Shown here: positions 55,800 to 64,000 of the stretch, piece by piece
Layout: every line of letters begins with the position of its first letter
How positions within the stretch are numbered: the stretch's first letter is position 1
Source: Sipunculus nudus
Lineage: Eukaryota > Annelida > Sipuncula > Golfingiida > Sipunculidae
Direction of reading: 5' to 3'
NCBI GenBank assembly: GCA_026874595.1
Contig: CM049316.1
Location: 47,432,695-47,496,694, forward strand
DNA: 64,000 nucleotides
The notes under the pieces: generated by a model
What the model was told of the DNA's origin: nothing
The model's database searches: none
Seen by the model: only the letters and a program-made list of their open reading frames with translations
Made by a program: the position numbers and the translations under genes

Positions 55800-56202
55800 T
55801 CACTGGTGAGACTCCGTCAGCTGGAACACATCTGGTTCATAATCCCCCGTGTCTATATGATCATCAGGTTCCTCCCTCTTGGGAGGCTGACTCTTGCCAT
55901 CTTGTACCAGTTCTTTACGGACAGGATCATTCAGAGGGTGTAAATGTTTAATAAATGTTTCCCAGTTCACATTCTCCACCCCTGTCTCCTTGATGACCTC
56001 TAGCTTGTTGTCTAGGTAACCTAGATGGTCTTCAGGTTGCTCCAGCATGAGTGATGCAACCAGGCTCTCCATCATCTGCGGTACTTTGTGATGGTCCAGC
56101 CAGCCCCGTGCATTTTGTATCAGCGTGATTGGCCCATCCTGCTGTACCGGTGAGGTAGCCATCATCAACCCTCTACCTCTGCTCTCTACACTCAAGGTGT
56201 CA
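55800..56202 (-). CDS. Exon of a candidate host gene; DPY30/RIIa-like docking domain (AK5-type N-terminus)
   Basis: The minus-strand exon begins after a good acceptor (pyrimidine tract and CAG, exon start 56202). Two adjacent ATGs (56165 and 56162) with GATGG context are likely starts; the frame runs to a stop at 55800, or leaves by a donor just before it (weak GT at 55803). Residues ~20-55 (ARGWLDHHKVPQMMESLVAS, then PEDHLGYLDNKLEVIK) fit the two-helix dimerisation/docking pattern with Leu/Val-Pro in helix 1 and QPEDH between helices. Adenylate kinase 5 has a similar N-terminal segment, including a following W-x-T-F motif (here NWETFIKHLHPLND). A Ser/Pro/acidic tail follows. No kinase domain lies in the window, so it would be a partial gene. 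Other docking-domain proteins of cilia are alternatives. No polyadenylation signal was seen downstream, which favours further exons. Confidence 0.5.
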
Positions 56203-57477
56203 CTGAAAAAAAGTAATCATGCTGGTTGGAGGTTTTGAAGTTACTTAACACAGGGTGACCCTTGGGTCTTAGTTTCAAAGGAAATGAAAATTAGCATGGT
56301 AAAAATTATTTACATAAGCTAGATGCATTTGCCACACATTTCCATTTAGTTTGTTCCACAGAGAGCTCCATGTTGAGGAATAATTGTTAACATTTCAGAC
56401 ACCAGATGTCGCTGCTTTATGATCAATGGGGGAAAGGTCTTAAAGAGAACATGTGCCACCTCCAGCCATGATCCTAACAATAATTTAATTCTGTCAAAAT
56501 AGGAGCCTTAAATTTGTATGAATTCTGAAATTCAGTGTATCTGAGTCATGTGGACATCAAAATTTTCCCAGTGCCAAGGCCCATCACTGATGGTTAAAGT
56601 GAGAAACAGCCACAGACAGTGTGAGTAGTATTTAGATACAACACCACACATACAGAAATCAGTGTTTGAGGTGTGTCTTGGCAATGAAGCTGGTCTTGAT
56701 GTCGGTTCTGCCAGTTTGGGTCTTGGAATCATAAGGCAATGACTCTCACTAGAACTTGGTCTCCAGCCTTTCTACCTCAGTGACTCAGACTAAGTCTGGC
56801 TCAAGCACACATAAGTTTGACCTATTATGTATACTCTGCCTCATTTGTTTACATGGACATTAATGTTAAGGATGGATTCTTGTATGTCAGTGATGTAGGA
56901 CTTGAGTCCCAGTCGATTTACCTTTTTACTTTTTTAGAGACTTTGACTTGAACATCCTGAACCCAGACTTGTTTTCACTCGGACTTGGAGGTTAGGGCTC
57001 GACAAATCAGGATGAGTCTATCTCAAGTCCAGCTCAACAAACTCTGTCACATACTATAAGACTTTTATGCTTGTATGAATACTAAAGGAATACTAAAAAA
57101 GGACTTTATATATACCATACATACAGCTCTAAATCTACAAATTTCTCTTAAAAAGGAGATTTGTATTGGACTCAGACTTGGACTCAGGTTCCAAATGACT
57201 TTGACTCAAAGAAGGTGGAAGTCAAATGTCAAGGGCTCTGACTAGGACTCAGACTCAGTGGCCTGGACTTACACTCTGACTCAGATGGCATGGAATGGAC
57301 TACAAAACTGTTGTATGTGATGGAACATTTGATTGAATTATTGCAGTAAAATTATAAAACATCTGACTGGTATGTAAAGTGACCACCTTTTTACTTCAAA
57401 CTATATTCAAACATTGAATCCAAAGGTTGCATGGAGTCTGACCTGGACTAAGCAGTGGTGACTAGGACTCAGTTTAA
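56203..57477. other. Putative intron with degenerate GACTTGGACTC-type repeats
   Basis: From about 56880 to 57480 variants of GGACTCAGACTTGGACTC recur irregularly and grade into the 33-bp array. A minus-strand 66-codon frame at 56532-56732 has no support. No gene recognised. Confidence 0.5.
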
Positions 57478-58588
57478 CCCTTGAAGGGCTGTGACCTGAA
57501 TTTGGTCTTAGCCTTGAAGGGCTGTGCCTTGGATTTGGTCTTAGCCTTGAAGGACTGTGACTTGGATTTGGTCTTAGCCTTGAAGGGCTGTGACTTGGAT
57601 TTGGTCTTAGCCTTGAAGGGCTGTGACTTAGATTTGTTCTTAGCCTTGAAGGGCTGTGACTTGGATTTGGTCTTAGCCTTGAAGGGCTGTGCCTTGGATT
57701 TGGTCTTAGCCTTGAAGGGCTGTGACTTGGATTTGGTCTTAGCCTTGAAGGGCTGTGACTTGGATTTGGTCTTAGCCTTGAAGGGCTGTGACTTGGATTT
57801 GGTCTAATCCTTGAATGGCTTGGCCTTAGATTTGGTCTAATTCTTGAAGGGCTTGGCCTTAGATTTGGTCTAATCCTTGAAGGGCTTTGCCTTGGATTTG
57901 GTCTTAGCCTTGAAGGGCTTTGCCTTGGATTTGGTCTAATCCTTGAAGGGCTTGGCCTTAGATTTGGTCTACTCCTTGAAGGGCTTTGCCTTTGATTTGG
58001 TCTTAGCCTTGAAGGGCTGTGCCTTGGATTTGGTCTAATCCTTGAAGGGCTGTGGCTTGGCTTTGGTCTTAGCCTTGAAAGGCTGTGGCCTTGATTTGAG
58101 CTAAGCCTTGAAGGGCTGTGGCTTGAAAATCGTATTAGCCTTGAAGGGCTGTGGCTTGAAAATGGTCTTAGCCTTGAAGGGTTGTGGCTTGGATTTGGTC
58201 TAAGCCTTGATTGGTTGTGGCTTGGATTTGGTTTAAGCCTTGAAGGGCTGTGGCTTGGATTTGGTCTAATCCTTAAAGGGCTGTGGCTTGAAAATGGTCT
58301 TAGCCTTGAAGGGCTTTGCCTTGGATTTGGTCTAATTCTTGAAGGGCTTGGCCTTAGATTTGGTCTAATCCTTGAAGGGCTTTGCCTTTGATTTGGTCTT
58401 AGCCTTGAAGGGCTGTGCCTTGGACTTGGTCTAATCCTTGAAGGGCTGTGGCTTGGATTTGGTCTTAGCCTTGAAGGGCTGTGGCCTTGATTTGATCTAA
58501 GCCTTGAAGGGCTGTGGCTTGAAAATCGTATTAGCCTTGAAGGGCTGTGGCTTGAAAATGGTCTAAGCCTTAAAGGGCTGTGACATTG
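57478..58588. repeat. 33-bp minisatellite, about 33 copies
   Basis: The unit is GCCTTGAAGGGCTGTGACTT plus GGATTTGGTCTTA. Because 33 is divisible by three, ten consecutive units at 57481-57807 read as an 11-residue repeat (ALKGCDLDLVL), and 58182-58391 gives another repeat frame. Variant units in the right half (GGGCTTGGCCTTAGATTTGG, TGTGGCTTGAAAATGGTC) introduce stops. It lies in the putative intron between 59668 and 56202, so it is treated as non-coding. Confidence 0.95.
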
Positions 58589-59667
58589 ACTTTACCATGG
58601 AGGATGTACACTCAACTACAACACTGGACTTCAAGTAAATTAAGGCTTGAATAACTGCCATAATGAGCATCAGTACTAGCACTTGGAACTCATAGCAAGC
58701 TATCTTTACATGAATACTGATATCTGCAACAAGATTTATGATATATTACTGATAAACAGACAGAATCTAATTAATGTAAAAACTAATTTTAATTTACAAG
58801 GACAAATTTTACAGAACTGATAATGTTTCAGAAGCTGTACACAATATAGTATTATATATATTGAGTATAAATATTTTTCTGGTTTAGATCATGACCGCAA
58901 GATGTAAAATGGCCATACATTAGTATTTGGTCATCAATTTGTTAAATATAGCTGAATTAGTTTCTATATGTATATTTATTAAAACCATATCATGAGATGG
59001 CTAATCATCTAATTAAGATTTCAAACTGCAGAAACGGACCATATTTTCAGTTTGATTACATTTCTATTCCCTCATAATACAAACAGTATATAACTTAATT
59101 GTACATACACATATGCAGTAATATATGTAGAACATCAAGCTATTAGTTCATTTTGATGCACCAGTAATACAAAAAATTTACAGCAAAACCATTCCTGTAC
59201 ACAGACATATTATCTCAAATTCACATTTTTCCCCTATTATGATTTAACATGAATGTGTAATTCAGTCCATGTGTCTGTTAACCAAAACAAAGACTGCATG
59301 CATGACCAGAGGTTTGATCTGGTCATGAGGTTTGATCTTGTGTATGCACAATAATGAAAAGAGATTTTGTCCTGCACATGCACAATAAAACTGAATCAAG
59401 GAGAAGAAATAGGAAAGAATAAATATAGAAGAAACACAGGTTTGAACTGTGAAAATCTTTATAGGTGAAGTTGTGTAGTTTAGCTACCAGGTGGCATCTG
59501 TGCTGTTTGTTCTGCACTACTAATTGTGCCCAAAGCAAGTTGATTCCCAATTATAAACGGAAGTAATGAACTGGTTTCAGAACTTAATGTTGGCAAATTC
59601 TATAATATTTAAATGGGAAAACACTATACTTCAAACAGATACATAGTGTGTACATATTCCCTCTTAC
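58589..59667. other. Putative intron, nothing identified
   Basis: AT-rich. The 75-codon minus-strand frame at 59323-59550 has no recognisable domain. Confidence 0.45.
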
Positions 59668-59825
59668 GTCTCTGGTATTCTGTTTTCCCATATCTGGCTG
59701 TTTTGCAGAAGTAGGTTTGCCCAGGAAACTGGATATCAGGAGATCTATCAATTGGAAACTGAATGTTTCACTCGACTGGCAATTCTTGTCCTTAGTGATG
59801 TACTGGGACTCAGGACTGCCCCATT
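59668..59825 (-). other. Candidate exon 2 of the minus-strand gene
   Basis: On the minus strand it is bounded by an acceptor (TTTCATAATACAG, exon start 59825) and a strong donor (GAC|GTAAGA, exon end 59668), giving 158 bases. Only one frame is open through it (EWGSPESQYI..., ending KQNTRD). That frame ends in phase 0 and would meet a TGA if spliced directly to 56202, so either this exon is 5' UTR with the start codon in the next exon, or another exon intervenes. No known domain. Confidence 0.42.
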
Positions 59826-60478
59826 CTGTATTATGAAAGGAAATTTCATAGAATTTTGTGCATATCATCATCAGTAGTCTGATAGTATTAAACATGTTTT
59901 GAACCAAATATTAATATATTTAAAGAGCATGGGCACAGATCTCTTTGAGCATATTTCCATTAATTATAGTAGCTAATAAGTTTTTTTTTAACCTGTTAGA
60001 TGAAAACTTCAAAGAAATAATATGGTGTGCAAATTTATATTGATGTATTTCTTGGTTCTGTCATGAATATGTTTCTTTTGTATTACACAAAGCTCTTATT
60101 ATTAATATTTCACATATATACAACAAGGCATTTAAGATTTATTCAGAAACATTGGCATTTGCAAAGCCCAGGCATTTGGAGGAACGTTGCACAGAGACAA
60201 TTCCCCAACTTACAATGTAAGACACTATTTGTATTACTGATTTCATTGCCATTCGTGTTCTGAATAAACACTTAACGTATATAAATACGGTTCACTTGTA
60301 ACTTTGACAAAACAGGCCACACTGTGTAAACATCCCTTTGGTGTTTTACTAAGTCCCCTATACTATAATACATGTCTGCGGTTCTCGTTCAGCAACTTAT
60401 ATACCCATGTAATCCTAAAAACGATTTCATGCCAGATGAAATTATTATGATTTACCGTTGCTAAAACTAGACACTTAC

Positions 60479-60720
60479 CACTTGTCAGTGTATCTTCTTT
60501 GTAGCAGTTAATTTGCCGTAACTAACACGCCACATTTGACCTGTCAACAACCATTCCTGATCCTGTCAGCTTGTCAGTGCGGTCACCTGTACCGGAAGTT
60601 TACAGTGTTCGTCATGTGTTGCCACGGGAGGCCAAAACTGACACCCAGCGCCGTCTAGTGGTAACACCTGTCCCACTCCCTGAGGTACACAGAAGATGGC
60701 GCTAACAGCGCTCCATGACC
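60479..60720 (-). other. Candidate first (5' UTR) exon and promoter-proximal region
   Basis: A consensus donor GTG|GTAAGT on the minus strand ends the exon at 60479. The two ATGs upstream on this strand reach stops before the donor, which fits a non-coding first exon. The region is richer in GC than its surroundings and carries a CTCF-like word (CCACTAGACGGCGC on the minus strand, 60661-60648) and AGATGGCGCTAACAGCGC near 60693-60710. The 5' boundary is a guess. Confidence 0.35.
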
Positions 60721-62739
60721 GCCCATCTATTGACAACTGTCGTTATTCTTTTCAAGTTCAACTTACTGAAAGTGATGTTCATCTCAGTCAAATACTAACA
60801 TGATTTACGCGTTGAAGCGGGTAATTCTACCAATCTAATTATATCTAATTGATTAATCTAGCTGGCAACTCGAAACTTGAAAATACAACATGTAATACCG
60901 AAAACTAAATTTCTTCTCCTGAAATTTGTTAGGGTTCCTAGCCGTGACAACCCAACTCAGTAGGCACTGATAATTTTGGACTGGCAAGCCCAGTAAGCTG
61001 ATCGCAGACTCTCTAATATTAGAGGGCCGAAAAGGCGCTAGAAATACCTAAACGATGTCCTCTCCTGTAATAATACCCAGAAGACCAGGTGACATTAGCT
61101 CTTGGGGTCAACTTGATTTGAGAGTAATAAGAAAGAGCTTTCCTAAAGAGTTTGATGATAGCTTCAGTATTTGTGATTACTACTCGGTATGACATAATTA
61201 TATATGCTGGGGGGGCTGGTCTTCTTGTAAACTCGTAAATCGGCTAAATTTGTCATGCGTTCTTGGATGACATTTTTCAGGATAGCTTATATCATTAAAT
61301 ACACTTATAGTTAGCCCTTGACTGATAATCAACTTAGCATTAAAGCAAACTACATGTATATGATTGCATGTGTATCACTGGGCTAACAAAGTATATGCAT
61401 ACAGCCTGTTCGACGGAATTCAAGTAAATGTGTCCCTGTGAACCTGACACATGCGTATTAGAAATGATACCCAGTGCTGAAGACAGATGGCACTGCAGCC
61501 ATTTCTTTGGCTCCATCGTGACTGTATCATGCTAACAATAATTTTCCCTAACCCCAAAGTACTAGGGATCTACCACTATTAACATTATTATTATTATTAT
61601 TATTACGAAAATGGGGGAGGGGTAAATATGGTATACCCTAACAATCCGTGCCCCCTCCCCCTCCCCCACACACATACATAAACTCTTGTTGTAGGTTTGA
61701 AGTCCCCGTTCCCCTGCACATTGTGAATAAAACTTTAAATAAAAAAAATACAATACATGTATTTAAAGAATTCCACATTCTGACATCTACTCTAGAATGT
61801 CTGAAGACACACCTACAGAGGGGGATAAAGATAATTAGAAAAAAAAACATTAATGAACATCACTTTCAGCAGATGCACGTATATTAGAGAAGGAATAGCA
61901 TGCAGGAGGGTTACTTTATGTCAGGAACGACACGTGTTCTTCAAATCTAAACTTTCTAGGTGCAACAATGTACCTGTATGAAGCTGTATTAACCGGACAT
62001 TGCGCTAAGCGGATGGCGCTGATGCTACTGACCACATTTTATTTGTAAATGATTCGGTCAACACAATTAATATAGAAACTTGATTCCTAATTCGTTTAAG
62101 GATAGCGCCATTTCGCCCCTCTGACATTAGAGACCCACTGAGTCGGGTTTTCACGGCTAGTTTGAGTACTGCCGTCTAGATTATTATAATAATTATTATT
62201 ATTTAAAACATATTTATACAGGGTAGCCCGTTCAGACAAGATTGTCTGATCTGCCACAGGGCCCTGTTTGGATATACAGTTTATTCAATGTATAAAACAT
62301 GTAAAATGCAATCAGAATTAATAAAAGTGACTAAATATAAAATTATGCAGCAAGATGGGATATTTAACATGAAAATATATAACTATGACATTTAACGTGA
62401 TATACAGCAAGATGTGATATTAAAAATGAATATTAAACTCTAACATGCAACGTAATATACAAGGCAAGCATGAGTGTGACATAAATATGAAATATAACAG
62501 TTTGAAATAACATGCAATATATGACATATAAAGCACAGAGGTTTTTAACATGATACCTTTTTTAAAGACCTGTGATCTTCCGGGAAATAATATCCGCAAT
62601 TATTGCGTGGTCGAAAAAAGCGTTATTCCGATTTTACTTTGCCGATAAACATCTCCTAGTTGCAAAAATCATTCCGTATAGGTAGCTTCTTGCCGGTCTT
62701 GGAGTGCTTTCCTGTCACATCTCTGTGCCCTTATCGAAT
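60721..62739. other. Non-coding stretch with small palindromes
   Basis: CTCTAATATTAGAG (61012-61025) is a perfect palindrome, and CAGACAA-GA-TTGTCTG (62233-62248) is a perfect hairpin inside a block (CAGGGTAGCCCG...CACAGGGCCCTG) that looks like part of a dispersed repeat. A TTA microsatellite is at 61577-61604. Frames up to 79 codons (61648-61887) have no support. Confidence 0.45.
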
Positions 62740-64000
62740 ATTGTAGGACTTGGTCTCAGTCAGCCTATTCAGGTACACTGTAGGACTGTGTATCGTTCAG
62801 CCTATTTAGGTACACTGTAGGGCTGGATATCGGTCCGCCTATTTAGGTACACTGTAGGGCTGGATATCGGTCAGCCTATTCAGGTACACTGTAGGGCTGG
62901 ATATCGGTCAGCCTATTCAGGTACACTGTAGGACCGGGTATCGGTCAGCCAATTAAGGTACAGTGAGGGCTGGATATCGGTCAGCCAATTTAGGTACACT
63001 GTAGGGCTGGATATCGGCCAGCCAATTTTGGTATATGTAGGGCTGGATATCAGTCAGCCTATTTAGGAACACTTTAGGGTTGGATATCAGCCAGCCTATT
63101 TAGGTACACTGTAGGGCTGGATATCGGTCAGCCTATTTAGGTACACTGTAGGACTGGGTATCGTTCAGCCTATTTAGGTACACTGTAGGGCTGGATATCG
63201 TTCAGCTTATTTAGGTACACTGTAGGGCTGGATATCGGTCAGCCTATTCAGGTACACTGTAGGGCTGGATATCAGTCAGCCTATTCAGGTACACTGTAGG
63301 ACCGGGTATCGGTCAGCCAATTAAGGTCCAGTGAGGGCTGGATATCGGTCAGCCAATTTAGGTACACTGTAGGGCTGGATATCGGCCAGCCAATTTTGGT
63401 ATATGTAGGGCTGGATATCGGTCAGCCAATTGAAGTACACTGTAGGGCTGGATATCAGTCAGCCTATTCAGGTACACTGTAGGGCTAGATATCAGTCAGC
63501 CTATTTAGGTACACTGTAGGGCTGGATATCAGTCAGCCTATTCAGGTACACTGTAGGGCTGGATATCGGTCAGCCATTTTAGGTACACTGTGGGGCTGGA
63601 TATCAATCAGCCTATTTAGGAACACTTTAGGGTTGGATATCAGTCAGCCTATTTAGGTACACTGTAGGGCTGGATATCGGTCAGCCTATTCAGGTACACT
63701 GTAGGACTGGGTATCGTTCAGCCTATTTAGGTACACTGTAGGGCTGGATATCGGTCAGCTTATTCAGGTATACTGTAGGGCTGGATATCAGTCAGCCTGT
63801 TCAGGTACACTGTAGGGCCGGGTATCGGTCAGCCAATTAAGGTACAGTGAGGGCTGGATATCGGTCAGCCTATTCAGGTACACTGTAGGACTGGGTATCG
63901 TTCAGCCTATTTAGGTACACTGTAGGGCTGGATATCGGTCAGCCTATTCAGGTATACTGTAGGGCTGGATATCAGTCAGCCTGTTCAGGTACACTGTAGG
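62740..64000. repeat. 38-bp minisatellite, at least 33 copies, runs off the window
   Basis: The unit is GGTACACTGTAGGGCTGGAT plus ATCGGTCAGCCTATTTAG. A four-unit block with GGACCGGGTATCGGTCAGCC, a shortened GGTACAGTGAGGG unit and a GGTATATGTAGGG unit occurs at 62920-63050 and again at 63288-63415, with part of it near 63805-63860, so multi-unit segments have been duplicated. The right end is not reached. Confidence 0.96.

Overview
This 64 kb window looks like intron- and repeat-rich animal DNA, most probably from a bivalve mollusc. No bacterial-style gene packing is visible. The pointers are tRNA-derived SINEs, Ty3/gypsy and Gmr1-like LTR retrotransposons, hAT-type ends, fold-back MITE-like elements, long minisatellites and arrays of GTGACCTTGACC-type tandem repeats. 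The sequence alone does not fix the species; the mollusc assignment is inference.

Layout. 0-13 kb: a long palindrome, a tRNA-SINE, a candidate solo LTR on the minus strand, a 46-bp minisatellite of about 48 copies (4.39-6.63 kb), two degenerate repeat arrays and an inverted pair of dispersed repeats (9.4 and 12.5 kb). 13-17.3 kb: a minisatellite split by a decayed gypsy element (LTR, gag, protease), itself split by a GTGTCG-rich insertion. 17-34 kb: mostly unannotatable AT-rich DNA with two further SINE copies, three inverted-repeat elements, a 35-bp minisatellite (29.2-30.8 kb), a small tRNA-like element (31.07-31.21 kb) and a 56-bp minisatellite (33.1-33.8 kb).

34.49-52.76 kb is the main structure: a three-level nest. 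A non-autonomous hAT-type transposon (14-bp ends, 8-bp duplication CCAGGAGC) sits in a ~157-bp tandem array. Inside it is a decayed Ty3/gypsy element A, joined head to tail with the 3' part of a second copy through one shared LTR. Inside the 3' LTR of A is a nearly intact 7.6 kb element B with 1,124-bp LTRs that differ at only two positions by eye and a 5-bp duplication CCCAG. Element B has the pol order protease-integrase-RT-RNase H, the Gmr1-like arrangement, rather than the usual Ty3/gypsy order with integrase last.

52.8-64 kb: the rest of the host tandem array, whose units carry estrogen-response-element-like palindromes; a 17/51-bp G-rich minisatellite; a candidate host gene on the minus strand (exons near 60.5, 59.7 and 56.0 kb; the coding exon resembles a DPY30/RIIa-type docking domain such as that at the N-terminus of adenylate kinase 5); a 33-bp minisatellite inside its putative intron; and a 38-bp minisatellite that runs off the right edge.

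The only near-complete coding capacity is the gag-pol of element B, interrupted by one frameshift in gag. Tandem arrays and transposons explain most of the recognisable sequence. No rRNA gene, CRISPR array or functional tRNA gene was seen.
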